64,000 bases of DNA, from the NCBI GenBank assembly GCA_020634035.1, contig JACKCM010000004.1, positions 496,001-560,000 on the forward strand, read 5' to 3'. Position numbers and translations under genes: made by a program. The stretch is from Candidatus Obscuribacterales bacterium (GTDB lineage Bacteria; Cyanobacteriota; Vampirovibrionia; Obscuribacterales; Obscuribacteraceae). How positions within the stretch are numbered: the stretch's first letter is position 1; each line of letters starts with the position of its first letter. The notes under the pieces are model-generated. The model searched no databases, was not told the origin of the DNA, and saw only the letters and a program-made list of their open reading frames with translations. Of the stretch, positions 1 to 8,990 are shown piece after piece.

Positions 1-910
1 CCAGGTCATGCTGGGGATGGGTGGCAAGACCTGGATAATACACAGCTTCGACCGCCGGATGATTCTCTAAAAATTCGGCGATGGCCTGGGCGCTGCGCTG
101 GTGCTCTTTTATTCTTGCCGCCAGGGTTTTGAGACCGCGCAATACTAGAAAGCAATCGAAGGGACCCGGGACCGCACCGACGGCATTATGATTAAATTGC
201 AGATCTTCGTAGAGGTCATCCCGGTCGGTTATCACCGCACCACCGATAACATCACTGTGGCCGCTGATATATTTGGTGGTGCTGTGGATGACGATGTCGG
301 CTCCAAGCGCCAGTGGCTTTTGCAGGTATGGGGTGGCGAAGGTATTGTCCACCACGAAGGCCAAACCGTGGGCTTTTGATATGGCGCCAATCGCTTTGAT
401 ATCGGCCAGTCTCAACAACGGATTGGTGGGGCTCTCCACCCAGATCAGTTTGGTGTTCTCTTTTATTGAGGCTTCGAGCACTTTCAGATCTCTGGCATCT
501 ACATAGGTGAACTCGATACCGAAGCGTCTGTAGACCTTTTCAAACAGGCGGTAGACCCCGCCGTAGACATCCTCTCCGCAGACCACGTGGTCGCCTGTCG
601 AAAGAGTATTGAGCACGGTAGAGGCTGCCGCCAGACCAGAGGCTGTGGCGAGAGCGTGTTTAGCTCCTTCCAGCTCTGCCAGGGCTGTCTCCAGGGCGCT
701 TCTTGTAGGGTTGTGGGTGCGGGCATATTGATAGCCTTTGTTCACACCCAGCTCTTCGAGGACGAAGGTGGCTGTTTGAAAAATAGGCGTGATCAGGGCG
801 CCTGTTGTAGGGTCGGCTTCTTGACCTGCATGGATCGCGCTGGTGGCGAAGCCATAGGTACAGGCGTCGGTACAGGTATTGTTTTCGATCTGGTTTGAAT
901 TAGCTGTCAT
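1..910 (-). CDS. Cystathionine gamma-synthase/lyase-family PLP enzyme (partial, 3' end outside window)
   Basis: This is a PLP-dependent trans-sulfuration enzyme acting in cytosolic methionine/cysteine metabolism. The reading frame runs from an ATG at 910 off the left edge, so the first 303 residues are visible. Family motifs include YQYARTHNPTR near residue 60 and the PLP-lysine motif HSTTKYISGHSD, with the Schiff-base lysine at residue 213. The order of motifs fits the Cys/Met metabolism PLP family. The sequence alone does not separate cystathionine gamma-synthase, gamma-lyase and O-acetylhomoserine sulfhydrylase. A long structured leader with a terminator lies upstream, so expression is probably attenuated. 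Confidence 0.93.
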   Translation of the reverse strand, partial: MTANSNQIENNTCTDACTYGFATSAIHAGQEADPTTGALITPIFQTATFVLEELGVNKGYQYARTHNPTRSALETALAELEGAKHALATASGLAAASTVLNTLSTGDHVVCGEDVYGGVYRLFEKVYRRFGIEFTYVDARDLKVLEASIKENTKLIWVESPTNPLLRLADIKAIGAISKAHGLAFVVDNTFATPYLQKPLALGADIVIHSTTKYISGHSDVIGGAVITDRDDLYEDLQFNHNAVGAVPGPFDCFLVLRGLKTLAARIKEHQRSAQAIAEFLENHPAVEAVYYPGLATHPQHDL

Positions 911-961
911 TTTAAAAGTCCTCTGGAATGCTGTGAGTTATGGTGGTTGGGGTTTTGGGGT

Positions 962-1150
962 AAAAAAAATCGCCCTCCGGGAGAAGGGCGACATCTGCGA
1001 TATTTCTGCTAATTGATTCAGTTCTTAAATCAGCAACTCACACGCAATGTCTCCCCTCTTTTGGAGGGCATCGACATAGCCATGGTGGTGGTGGGTTGGA
1101 TTTGAATAAGCATGCTCACCATTATCGACATATCCGGAACAATGTCGATA
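962..1150 (-). promoter_or_regulatory. Switch-like 5' leader with intrinsic terminator upstream of the trans-sulfuration gene
   Basis: On the minus strand, about 50 nt before the start codon, CGCCCT (985-990) and AGGGCG (971-976) form a hairpin followed by eight T (962-969), a textbook intrinsic terminator. Upstream, GCCCTCC (1063-1069) is exactly complementary to the GGAGGGC overlapping the terminator's 3' arm (972-978), which would make an antiterminator. GCCCTCC can also pair with GAGGG (1054-1058). Further upstream, TATCGACAT (1142-1150) pairs perfectly with ATGTCGATA (1123-1131), and an ATGTCGAT copy recurs at 1070-1077. The layout suggests attenuation or a riboswitch. I could not match it to the SAM-I, SAM-II, SAM-IV, SAH or T-box consensus as I know them. 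Confidence 0.6.
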
Positions 1151-1323
1151 CCCGGGGCGGTCCTTGTTACAAAGGCTGCTTTCTCTCAGTTTCTTCCAGT
1201 GCCCCAAAGTGTAGCCGGGCAGACTTTTGGGCGGCGCAAGCCTTTTGTAACGGAATCGGGCCTATATTTAGCTCGTGTCATAATAGGAGACGCCTCTGTA
1301 ACACTATCTATATAAGAGCAAAA

Positions 1324-2115
1324 ATGCCGATTCAAATAACCTTCGAGAAGACCGATTTAGAAAGCCTCGCTTATCTAAGGCATCAATATATAGACGAGTT
1401 GCCTTATTCTCAGGAGTATTTTCTAGAAGAGAAAGTCGCCCGGGGCGAGCCAAGTCTTATCTATATAGATAAATCTCGGGCTGGTTATTATATAGAAGGC
1501 GAAGCAGGCACCTTGCTGGAGTTCTTTCTCAGCAGCCATTTTAGAGCTGACGCCGAAGAGATCTTTCTAGCGGTTCTTGAACATACCCGAGTAAAACAGG
1601 TTTTCTGCAAGTCTTTCGATAGTCTTCTTCTCAAATGCTGCCTTCGCGCCAAGCTCCCTTATGAGCCAGGTGGTGTTCTCTTTCGAGATTACTCTGCTAC
1701 CTTTGCCACCATGGGTAATGCCGGAGATTTAAAGGCTCGACAGGCGACCTTGGAAGATCTCGATGCTTTGCTGCCCTTTGAAGATCTTGCTGAAGACAGA
1801 GAAGAGCTGGAGAGGATGATACGGGGAAACAATCTGAATCTCTTTTATCTGGGCGAAGAGTTGGTCGGTTGTGGCTATATCTTTCATATTGTAGAGAACA
1901 AGAACTTCTATGATATCGGTATGTGGGTTCATCCTGAGAAGAGAGGTCAGGGCCATGCCCGGGCGATAGTGAACTTTCAGAAGCGCTACTGCCTGGAGAA
2001 TGATCTGGTGCCTGTGTGTGGATGTGCCGCGGATAACATCGCCTCTAAAAAGGTCCTTGAAAAATGCGGCTTTATCTCCAGGCATGATCTGGTGACTTTC
2101 AGCACCCCCGATTGA
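1324..2115 (+). CDS. GNAT-family N-acetyltransferase
   Basis: A 263-residue protein whose C-terminal half is a GNAT acyl-CoA-dependent acetyltransferase domain. The acetyl-CoA-binding motif A is visible as MWVHPEKRGQGHARA (residues 200-214), followed by a typical NIASKKVLEKCGF motif B. The N-terminal half (about 1-130) is not recognisable and may be a degenerate second GNAT fold. The open frame extends upstream to 1096, but that extension crosses the structured leader of the divergent gene and has no ribosome site, so the ATG at 1324 is preferred. The substrate is unknown. The gene converges on the next with only 7 bp between stops. Confidence 0.85.
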   Translation: MPIQITFEKTDLESLAYLRHQYIDELPYSQEYFLEEKVARGEPSLIYIDKSRAGYYIEGEAGTLLEFFLSSHFRADAEEIFLAVLEHTRVKQVFCKSFDSLLLKCCLRAKLPYEPGGVLFRDYSATFATMGNAGDLKARQATLEDLDALLPFEDLAEDREELERMIRGNNLNLFYLGEELVGCGYIFHIVENKNFYDIGMWVHPEKRGQGHARAIVNFQKRYCLENDLVPVCGCAADNIASKKVLEKCGFISRHDLVTFSTPD

Positions 2116-2122
2116 GATAAGG

Positions 2123-3568
2123 TCATTTCTCGAATTCCAGGCTCTCCCAGTTTTTGACCTGGTTCTCAATTTTGTCCAGCTCTACTAGTCTGTTGTTCAG
2201 CTCTTGAGAGGGCAATTCACCCTTTCTTCGCAGCCGTGCATTTTTTATATATCCTGCTATCTGAGTTCTGGGAGTCTCGACCAGAGAGTACCCTTGCCCG
2301 ACCATCTGTGGTATTCGTCCCGCGAATCTAATACGGTTACTGGTCAATGGATCGTTTCTATATCTATAGAATGATACTACCCCCAGTATCTTTTGAGAGA
2401 GGCTCAATAGACCTATGGCTGGTCCGGAAACAGCCTGCTGGGTAGCTACCCTCTCTAGTCTCTCAATTTCGATAGCTTGTTTGTCTATCATCGCGTCTGT
2501 TTTTATGGCAGAGTCGATGAGCAGTTCGAGTTCTTCGATATGTCTTTCGGTGCTCCCTTTTGTTCGAGCCAACTTCATAATATCTTCCTTGCTGCCTCTA
2601 TCTTCGAGAAGCTGCTTGACGCGGTCTACTCTCGGCTCTTTGAGTCTTCGAGAAACTCTTCGGTGCTCGTATTTACGAATACACTTCCCGACAAGAGTTC
2701 TGGCTATCGGGTTGACAGTCGCTATGCTCGAGCTGACCAGCCCCAGTATTGAAGAAGGTCCACTGAGCTCAGACTTTGTAAATGCTCGGAATGCAACGAT
2801 ATCACCGGACATGTTGACGAATCTTTGAGTGGTATCGAGCGCATAGAACACGTTTTCTCTCCACATTCTGGCTCTTGAATCAGCGCTCCAGCGTTTGTAC
2901 TGTCTTACCAGCTGAAATCTCATTCGGCTTAGCAGCAGAGATTCCAGCTCTCTTAGATCTTTGCTTTTGCCTTCAGGAAGATCGAGCACGATGTTGTCTC
3001 GCTCTAGCATAGCTGCGTCTAGATCATTCAGCTTCAGATCGACCGTGTTCAAGCTTTTCGATGGAGCCAGCCCTTGCCGAGTGGCCTGTAAGCAGACAAT
3101 GCCATTTTGTGCTAATTCAAGCGCCGAGCTGCCGGCGCCGATTGCATTGCCGGTCAGGGAGCAAGTCAGTCCCTGCTTTCGAACAGAGTTGTTGATGCGT
3201 GAGGGATTGTCCAGCGCCCCGGCTCTTTCTTCCAGGTCGATAGTGGTATTGGTAAACTGCAATGCGTTGCCGGCCTCTTGCTCTAGCGGGTAGAGCAGAT
3301 TTCGATGGGGCCAGCGCACATTGGCTTTCTGACGGAGTTTTATGTTGAATTTTGCCAGGTCTATCAGTCCAAGAATAATCTGAGTATCCAGCGCACGTAG
3401 TTTTTTGCGGGTGGCAAGCGGCAATTTTGACTTTATAGCTTCTTCATTACTGCCGCTGTTTTCTTGATCGGCTGAAGATGCGGAAGCGGAGGTTAGTAAA
3501 AGGATGATAGAAATTGCTAAGATTTTGCCAAATCCGTATGGTGGATGTCGTAATCTTGGGTTCATCAT
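2123..3568 (-). CDS. Secreted or periplasmic helical protein of unknown function
   Basis: A 481-residue protein with an N-terminal hydrophobic segment (KILAISIILLLTSASASS, about residues 14-31) that looks like a signal peptide. The rest is charged and helical, with predicted coiled-coil stretches around residues 330-375 (ELELLIDSAIKTDAMIDKQ). A less polar central part (about 265-300) and another near 380-395 could touch membrane. I recognise no domain. Two adjacent ATG codons (3568, 3565) are possible starts. It probably belongs to the same minus-strand group as the membrane protein upstream. Confidence 0.8.
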   Translation of the reverse strand: MMNPRLRHPPYGFGKILAISIILLLTSASASSADQENSGSNEEAIKSKLPLATRKKLRALDTQIILGLIDLAKFNIKLRQKANVRWPHRNLLYPLEQEAGNALQFTNTTIDLEERAGALDNPSRINNSVRKQGLTCSLTGNAIGAGSSALELAQNGIVCLQATRQGLAPSKSLNTVDLKLNDLDAAMLERDNIVLDLPEGKSKDLRELESLLLSRMRFQLVRQYKRWSADSRARMWRENVFYALDTTQRFVNMSGDIVAFRAFTKSELSGPSSILGLVSSSIATVNPIARTLVGKCIRKYEHRRVSRRLKEPRVDRVKQLLEDRGSKEDIMKLARTKGSTERHIEELELLIDSAIKTDAMIDKQAIEIERLERVATQQAVSGPAIGLLSLSQKILGVVSFYRYRNDPLTSNRIRFAGRIPQMVGQGYSLVETPRTQIAGYIKNARLRRKGELPSQELNNRLVELDKIENQVKNWESLEFEK

Positions 3569-3639
3569 CTCGATGATATTCGGATCCTTTTGATGCCGAC
3601 CTAGTCTACAGCAAAAATCGATTCGAGAGTATCCGTACT

Positions 3640-4794
3640 TTAGATTAGTCCATTCGCCTTTGTAACCAGGCGTTCGCTGTAAGCGTCAGCGACATCCAGT
3701 CTGCCGCGATAGAGGGCAAGGACAGTCAGTTTGTTCAGAGTTTCAATGCTGTCTTCTTTTATCCAGTCTTTCTCCAGTCGTCTCAAAATTAAGGCGCGAC
3801 CGAGCAAGAGCGAGATATAGATGGCGATGAGAGGATAGAGAGCCTGGTGTAGCTTTCCAAACGCATTCAGCTTTCTGTGGCGAACGAAATCTTGTTTGTC
3901 TCGAACTCTGTTGCTTCTTTCGCGAAGTTCGTTGACCAGGTCCTGGCGCTGTAGCCAATTTGCCGTGGAGGCCAGACCGCTGAGATCATACTCATCGACA
4001 TGCATGTCATCCAGGTTTTGCAGTCTTTCTACGGCAGTCCAGAAATAGAGTTGGGCAGAGATATCGTCCGGGTCCAGGGTCAGGTTATTTAAGGGGCGTA
4101 TGGTTGCTTCGGTGCAGCCATTTTGTTCGAAGAGAAAGAGAGCCTTACGGTGATAAGGAAGAGCTTCATTGTCTCTGTCGGCAAAGCCCAGGGTTCGCCC
4201 GACATAGTTGTATCGACAGGCCATCTGCACGCTTTCTGGTCCATATACCGCTGCCACCGCCTGGTTCCTTCGTTTGCTCTCTTCTGGGGCTTCCAGTTTG
4301 CAGACTGTTTTCCATGTGGCAAGTGTCTGGTATGGCGCGCTGCTTGTGCTCAGGAGCATAGCTTTTTCTGGTGCGTATTTATATACCGCTTCAGCCTGTT
4401 CGTGCAGTCCGACTTGATCTATGCCCATCGCCAGAGCTTTCATGCCACAACTGACTCCGAAATATAAATATGATATGGAGCAAGCGGTAGTTAAAGCCAC
4501 AGCAGTAGCGATGAGCGGAACTCTCAGCTCGAAGAAATAGGGGTATTTAGTTAGAAGCTCTTTCGCAAGGAATTTCCAGTGCTTTTCCCTGCTTCGCTGT
4601 TTATTCCAGTTCCAGCAGTAGGCAATAACTCCTGCTGTGCCCAGAGCTACTACGGTTAGCAATCTCGTCAATGAATCTGTAAAAGATAGGGAATCGTACC
4701 TGAGATTGCCGAGAGGTAAGCCGGCAAGGATGGCTGTTTTTTGTAGCCAGTACAGCAAGAGCGTGCTTATTGCAAGTATCCTTATTATCGACAT
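3640..4794 (-). CDS. Multi-pass membrane protein with a helical, TPR-like central part
   Basis: About 384 residues. Hydrophobic helices lie near the N-terminus (IIRILAISTLLLYWLQ), at about 47-68 (LLTVVALGTAGVIAYCW) and about 98-120, with a fourth near the C-terminus (LYPLIAIYISLLLGRALIL). The soluble part between helices 3 and 4 has TPR-like stretches (RDNEALPYHRKALFLFEQNG), and a short TPR-like tail follows helix 4 (LALYRGRLDVADAYSERLV). A TTG at 4803 is an alternative start. No clear ribosome site is seen at either position. Function is unknown; it may scaffold a membrane complex. Confidence 0.75.
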   Translation of the reverse strand: MSIIRILAISTLLLYWLQKTAILAGLPLGNLRYDSLSFTDSLTRLLTVVALGTAGVIAYCWNWNKQRSREKHWKFLAKELLTKYPYFFELRVPLIATAVALTTACSISYLYFGVSCGMKALAMGIDQVGLHEQAEAVYKYAPEKAMLLSTSSAPYQTLATWKTVCKLEAPEESKRRNQAVAAVYGPESVQMACRYNYVGRTLGFADRDNEALPYHRKALFLFEQNGCTEATIRPLNNLTLDPDDISAQLYFWTAVERLQNLDDMHVDEYDLSGLASTANWLQRQDLVNELRERSNRVRDKQDFVRHRKLNAFGKLHQALYPLIAIYISLLLGRALILRRLEKDWIKEDSIETLNKLTVLALYRGRLDVADAYSERLVTKANGLI

Positions 4795-4902
4795 TATCGA
4801 CAAGGTTTGAGCTCGCTCCGGCAGGGTCTTTTATCTCTTATTCCCTGTATCTGTGCAGATTAGATTAGAATAGAGCCATATCGATTGAGGACTAGTTCTC
4901 TG

Positions 4903-5508
4903 GTGCGCAGAAAATCAGTATTGTGTTTTACATTTGCTTTGATATTAGCGGTGGTGCTGTCTAATATTGCCGCTTGCGCCGAGGATTCTGCTACTCCAGA
5001 GCCTCGCTTGCTTCTAGATGAGGGGCAGTGGGCAGAGGCTGTCACTGGCTATGACAGAATTTTGAAGGCGAGCCCGGATGATGCTGTAGCTCTGAATAAT
5101 CGTGGTTTTGCTCTGCACCGCCTGGGACAGTATCAAAAAGCTATATCAGATTATGACCGGGCTCTTTCGATTCATCCGGACTGGGCTGTCGCCTTAAATA
5201 ATCGCGGACGTGCTCTTCGACATCTGAAGCGCTTCGGCGAAGCCCAGGTCGATTTCACTCGCGCTATAAAAGCGGCACCGGAGGATGTGCATAGTTGGAA
5301 CAACCGTGGCAGAACCTGGGCCGATATGGGCGAGTATAAACGCGGCGTTTTAGACTTGAGCAAAGCAATTCGTCTGGACCCGAAGTATTCTTACCCTTAC
5401 TACAATCGGGGCATCTGCTATCGTGCTCTCAAAGAACACAAGAGAGCTGACAGAGACTTTGACCGAGCGCTCAAGCTTGGATATCCAATAGAACGAAAAG
5501 GCGATTGA
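4903..5508 (+). CDS. Exported TPR protein, possibly a lipoprotein
   Basis: About 201 residues from the GTG at 4903, with a TTG at 4885 as alternative. The N-terminus is a basic stretch followed by LCFTFALILAVVLSNIAAC, a signal peptide ending in a lipobox-like IAAC, so the mature protein may be lipid-anchored. It is followed by four tandem TPRs with strong consensus (ALNNRGFALHRLGQYQKAIS and repeats), covering most of the protein. TPRs mediate protein-protein contacts; the partner is unknown. It is divergent from the membrane protein at 3640-4794. Confidence 0.85.
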   Translation: MRRKSVLCFTFALILAVVLSNIAACAEDSATPEPRLLLDEGQWAEAVTGYDRILKASPDDAVALNNRGFALHRLGQYQKAISDYDRALSIHPDWAVALNNRGRALRHLKRFGEAQVDFTRAIKAAPEDVHSWNNRGRTWADMGEYKRGVLDLSKAIRLDPKYSYPYYNRGICYRALKEHKRADRDFDRALKLGYPIERKGD

Positions 5509-5528
5509 AGACATATGGTGTGAGAGAG

Positions 5529-6422
5529 CTATTGGTTCTCTACCCCTGTGAAATCTGCTATGTTTTCGAGAAACATCAGCGTATCCTCGGGATCTGAGAG
5601 ATTGAAGAGATAGTGTGGTATCGCTTTCTCTGCTGGGTCTACCACCAGAGTCGGGAATCTATCTATTCTGTATTCTTCAATCAGCTCTTGTTTGAACTGC
5701 CAAAACTTGTCTTTGTCTTTCTCTGATTTGTCTACAGAGATCAGATATGATTCGAAATCCTCTGCTAAAACTTTTTTGAGCTCTTCCGTAGGGAAGCTAG
5801 CATATGCGTTCAGGGTCTTGCTTCCATCGAGAAAGAAAAGTAGAAGTGGCTTCTTGTATGAAGGACCATCCTTCTGCAATGCTTCTACTGGACGCCAGTC
5901 TAGTTTGAAAGGCGATTCCATTGCCGATGTAATCGCCCACACAGACGAATCCAGGAGGAACTTCCTGGTAGCGACTTTGCCAGGATATCCTTCCAGGCGC
6001 TTTGTGCCTGCCCTTGTGGGCGAAGCAACTATCAGAGTTGGAAAAGCCTCGATATCGTATTCGCTTTGAAGCTCCTCTATCTCTTTTGGATTGGAGCCCT
6101 GCTCTTTTTGTCTATCTACGACTTTCACCGGGACGAACATCTGCCCGACGGTGCCGGCGAATTGAGAGTCGGCGAAAACTTCTTTCTTCATCATGTTGCA
6201 AGGCGGACACCAGTCAGCGGTAAACAGATATAGTATCGGCTTGTTCAGTGTCCTAGATTTTTTAAGAGCGGTTGGAATTTCTACCCACTTAACAAGATCG
6301 TGGCTTTTAGAGGGTAGATACTTTGAAGCAAGATAGCCACCGCCCAGCAGAATGTACGAGACCAGCGCCAGTCGCAAAAATAACTTCGGAAACTCGCGGG
6401 TGCTCTCGCTATTCTCGCCCAT
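5529..6422 (-). CDS. Membrane-anchored protein with two thioredoxin-like domains
   Basis: About 297 residues from the ATG at 6422, chosen for its good ribosome site (AAGGAG, 8 nt upstream). One N-terminal membrane helix (LFLRLALVSYILLGGGYLAS) anchors the protein. The first thioredoxin-fold domain carries the redox motif WCPPC and a cis-proline loop (AFPTLIV). The second copy keeps the cis-proline loop (RFPTLVV) but has no CxxC, so it is probably structural or substrate-binding. The gene overlaps the upstream ABC permease by 14 bp and is likely translationally coupled. It may act as an extracytoplasmic thiol reductase or chaperone for cargo of that transporter. Confidence 0.88.
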   Translation of the reverse strand: MGENSESTREFPKLFLRLALVSYILLGGGYLASKYLPSKSHDLVKWVEIPTALKKSRTLNKPILYLFTADWCPPCNMMKKEVFADSQFAGTVGQMFVPVKVVDRQKEQGSNPKEIEELQSEYDIEAFPTLIVASPTRAGTKRLEGYPGKVATRKFLLDSSVWAITSAMESPFKLDWRPVEALQKDGPSYKKPLLLFFLDGSKTLNAYASFPTEELKKVLAEDFESYLISVDKSEKDKDKFWQFKQELIEEYRIDRFPTLVVDPAEKAIPHYLFNLSDPEDTLMFLENIADFTGVENQ

Positions 6423-7137
6423 AGGAAAGCTCCTTGCGATTGACAAAATAGGTGGCCAGGAAGAGCGCTGTAAATACTATGGAAAGATACATACCGAACG
6501 CTTCTATCACTTCGTAGTTTCCGTTCAATGTCCTCAAATCAACATGAGGAAACAGAATTGAAAGTAAAACGGCCGCTACATTAATTGCCCAGGCTACTTT
6601 CCAATAATGATTTATAAGCGAGGTTATTATGGCTATTAAGCCAATAAGGAGGATGATACCTATGTCGGCGATTCCGGGGACGAGACTGGAGAATAACATG
6701 ATTATCGCCGTGCTTCCCAGGGCAGCAGTGACAGTATTCAGGAATATACACGGTTCCACGCTTTGCAGCATCTCTAGTGAGCCTTTTGAGAGAATCATCC
6801 AGTGGATCAAATCGTTCAGGATAGCCAGTATAGTCACCATAGAAGATACCGCCAGCCATTTGCAGAGGATGTACTCAATTCTTTTGAGCGGTCTTGAAAA
6901 GGTTAGAGGTAGAATGCCGTCACTTACATCACTACCGATAATGCCAGCTGCGATAATGAAAGCAAAATTGTATGCACTATCGGTCGAGCTCATTCTCGGC
7001 AAGCCTTCGAAGAATGGACTGAAGATTGAAATGCAATCGAAGGCCAGAGGAAAAAGAAAGAAGAGTACAACCAGAACAATCCTTACCGGTCTTGCCAGAA
7101 ACTGTTTTATGGTGAATTGAAAAATCGCGTTATTCAT
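6409..7137 (-). CDS. ABC-2 type transporter permease
   Basis: About 242 residues with six hydrophobic helices, including VRIVLVVLFFLFPLAFDCI near the N-terminus and IVFTALFLATYFVN at the C-terminus. The segment GSDVSDGILPLTFSRPLKRIEYILCKWLA (read in parts) is typical of ABC-2 permeases, where a coupling helix precedes the second membrane helix. The ATG at 7137 has an AAGGAG 9 nt upstream and overlaps the ATPase gene by 8 bp. The ATPase, permease and thioredoxin-like genes form a tight operon. The substrate is not evident. Confidence 0.88.
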   Translation of the reverse strand: MNNAIFQFTIKQFLARPVRIVLVVLFFLFPLAFDCISIFSPFFEGLPRMSSTDSAYNFAFIIAAGIIGSDVSDGILPLTFSRPLKRIEYILCKWLAVSSMVTILAILNDLIHWMILSKGSLEMLQSVEPCIFLNTVTAALGSTAIIMLFSSLVPGIADIGIILLIGLIAIITSLINHYWKVAWAINVAAVLLSILFPHVDLRTLNGNYEVIEAFGMYLSIVFTALFLATYFVNRKELSYGRE

Positions 7138-8107
7138 TTTGGGCTGCTCCTTCAAAATCGCCCAGATCGAAGAATTGCTCCAGTTTGCTGGCGGTGGGAA
7201 TCGCTTCTGCAATGGGAATAGATGCCCGGTTCAGTTCGGCTATGAGTTTGGTGTTCATAGCTTCACCAGCGGTTTTGAAAAGCGCAATCGGAAAGTTGAA
7301 CTGTTCCAGTTCAGCCCCTGCTTTCTCAGCCACCACATTCAGTATCTCTAGCTCTATCGACTCTATTACTTCAGGGCTCCACTTTACCTGGAGAGTGCCG
7401 GCCAGGGTAGTGAGGTCTTTAATGCTGCGGTCCCCTTTTATGGAACCGTTCTTGAGCAGTATCACCCTATCCGAAACTTTCTCCAACTGGTCCAGCTGAT
7501 GAGAATTTATAATTATGGTGCATCCCCTATCTTTCTCTTCTTTGATCAAAGTTCTGAATAGGTTTATACCTTCGGGATCAAGACCCGATGATGGCTCGTC
7601 TAAAAAAAGAAAATTTGGTGAGTGCAAAAGAGCTTGAGCCATGCCTACTCGTTGAAGCATACCCCGGGAATAACTCTTGATCTTTCTGTCCCATGCCTTT
7701 CTATCGAGTTGGACCCTCTCAAGGACTAGTCCCGCTTCTTCTGGAATCTTCGATTTTTCAAATTGACTCAGCTTGGCATGGAATGTGACAAACTGTCTAC
7801 CGGTCATCCAGTTGATGTAATTCAATCGCTCCGGAACAAATCCGACTTGCTTATGTACCGAAAGGGCATCAGGACTCATTCCATCTATGTTGATACTTCC
7901 TTCATTTGGTTTGAGAATGCCCAACATGCAGCTCATCAGAGTGGTCTTGCCCGCTCCGTTTGGTCCGACTAAACCTATAATCTCGCCTTTGCCGATGGAG
8001 AAAGAGACTTCGTCTAGCGCTCGGAACCGGCCGGATTTTACTCGAAATTCCTTTACTAATTTATTGATCTCGATGGCGGTTTCCAGAGCTAGCTCTCCCA
8101 ATACCAA
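7130..8107 (-). CDS. ABC transporter ATP-binding protein
   Basis: About 325 residues. Walker A GPNGAGKT is at residues 48-55, the signature YSRGMLQRVG at 146-155 (a variant of LSGGQ), Walker B FLFLDEP at 166-172, and the switch histidine in NSHQLD at 203. The C-terminal 90 residues are the extension common in exporter ATPases of the ABC-2 class (CcmA/NatA type). The frame has no ATG near the N-terminus; TTG codons at 8107 and 8101 are candidate starts. It pairs with the overlapping permease gene downstream. Confidence 0.92.
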   Translation of the reverse strand: MVLGELALETAIEINKLVKEFRVKSGRFRALDEVSFSIGKGEIIGLVGPNGAGKTTLMSCMLGILKPNEGSINIDGMSPDALSVHKQVGFVPERLNYINWMTGRQFVTFHAKLSQFEKSKIPEEAGLVLERVQLDRKAWDRKIKSYSRGMLQRVGMAQALLHSPNFLFLDEPSSGLDPEGINLFRTLIKEEKDRGCTIIINSHQLDQLEKVSDRVILLKNGSIKGDRSIKDLTTLAGTLQVKWSPEVIESIELEILNVVAEKAGAELEQFNFPIALFKTAGEAMNTKLIAELNRASIPIAEAIPTASKLEQFFDLGDFEGAAQNE

Positions 8108-8183
8108 TACAGCTTATCTCCAGCGGAGATGATATCACAGTCTCTTTCATGGTTTCGATTTTAGGACTGTACCGAAAGTGCCT

Positions 8184-8918
8184 TCAACCGAATAAAGTAG
8201 CAAGTGTCTCTTCAGCCGGTCCCAGGACCTCTCTGTCGAAGGCTCGATTCGGCGGATTCATGGCTTCCAGATTGACCAGCACCGTATGGGCACCGGCATA
8301 TTTTGCCCACTGGACAAAGTGGGCGGCAGGGCTGACCGTGCCGGATGTGCCCACAGCGATAAATAAGTCGCAGTCTCTAAGCGCTTTTTTCGAGAGCCAT
8401 TCTGCTTCAGCTGGGAGCATCTCGTCAAATAGAACAATATCGGGGCGAAGAGTCGCTGCGCACCGCGGGCAGTGAGGGACAGTATCGGCATGGGATTCGA
8501 TCTCGCGATAAAGCGGAAGGTCGCACTTGCCATCAGGAGGCGAGGCGGAGCATCTGGTTTTGAAAAGAGAGCCGTGCAATTCGACAACGTTTTTGCTGCC
8601 TGCTTTCTGATGGAGTTCGTCGATGTTCTGCGTGATCAGAGTGAATTTTTGCCCCGGTCCGATCTTGCTCTCTAACTGAGCGAGTACAAGGTGGGCTTGG
8701 TTCGGCTTTGCCGCATTCGCTTGTTCGCGGAAACCTCCCCAGAAGCGCCAGCAGCTTGTCGGATCTTCTTTGAAGCTCTGACTCCTCGAAAGTCTTTCCG
8801 TATCCGGATCGCTCCAGAGACCGTTCGGACCTCTAAAGGAGCGAAGACCGGAGGCGACTGAAATGCCGGCTCCGGTCAGGACTGTTATCGATTTATAGTC
8901 TTTGATTTTTAGGGACAT
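8184..8918 (-). CDS. cobB: NAD-dependent protein deacylase, SIR2 family
   Basis: A 244-residue sirtuin that removes acyl groups from lysines using NAD. Visible are the NAD-binding motif TGAGIS (15-20), SFRGPNGLW (27-35), QNID (97-100), and the general-base histidine in ELHGS (115). A zinc-binding set of four cysteines is at 123, 132, 150 and 153. The C-terminal VGTSGTVSPA motif completes the Rossmann fold. Length fits class III bacterial sirtuins. The gene stands alone on the minus strand between the ABC operon and the polyserine protein. Confidence 0.95.
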   Translation of the reverse strand: MSLKIKDYKSITVLTGAGISVASGLRSFRGPNGLWSDPDTERLSRSQSFKEDPTSCWRFWGGFREQANAAKPNQAHLVLAQLESKIGPGQKFTLITQNIDELHQKAGSKNVVELHGSLFKTRCSASPPDGKCDLPLYREIESHADTVPHCPRCAATLRPDIVLFDEMLPAEAEWLSKKALRDCDLFIAVGTSGTVSPAAHFVQWAKYAGAHTVLVNLEAMNPPNRAFDREVLGPAEETLATLFG

Positions 8919-8990
8919 CTTAGAGGCTATAAAATCGTGTATTTCTCGAGCTGTTCGGTCTGTTTTGAATGGTTACCGATTGGATAGCTA

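Noticed and set aside
1025..1207. Minus-strand 60-codon frame with four consecutive His codons in the leader of the trans-sulfuration gene, like a histidine attenuator peptide
   Set aside because: The downstream gene is not a histidine gene, the run lies about 100 nt before the terminator, and no ribosome site is seen.
1096..1323. N-terminal extension of the GNAT gene
   Set aside because: The extra 76 residues have no GNAT sense, overlap the structured leader of the divergent gene and lack a ribosome site.
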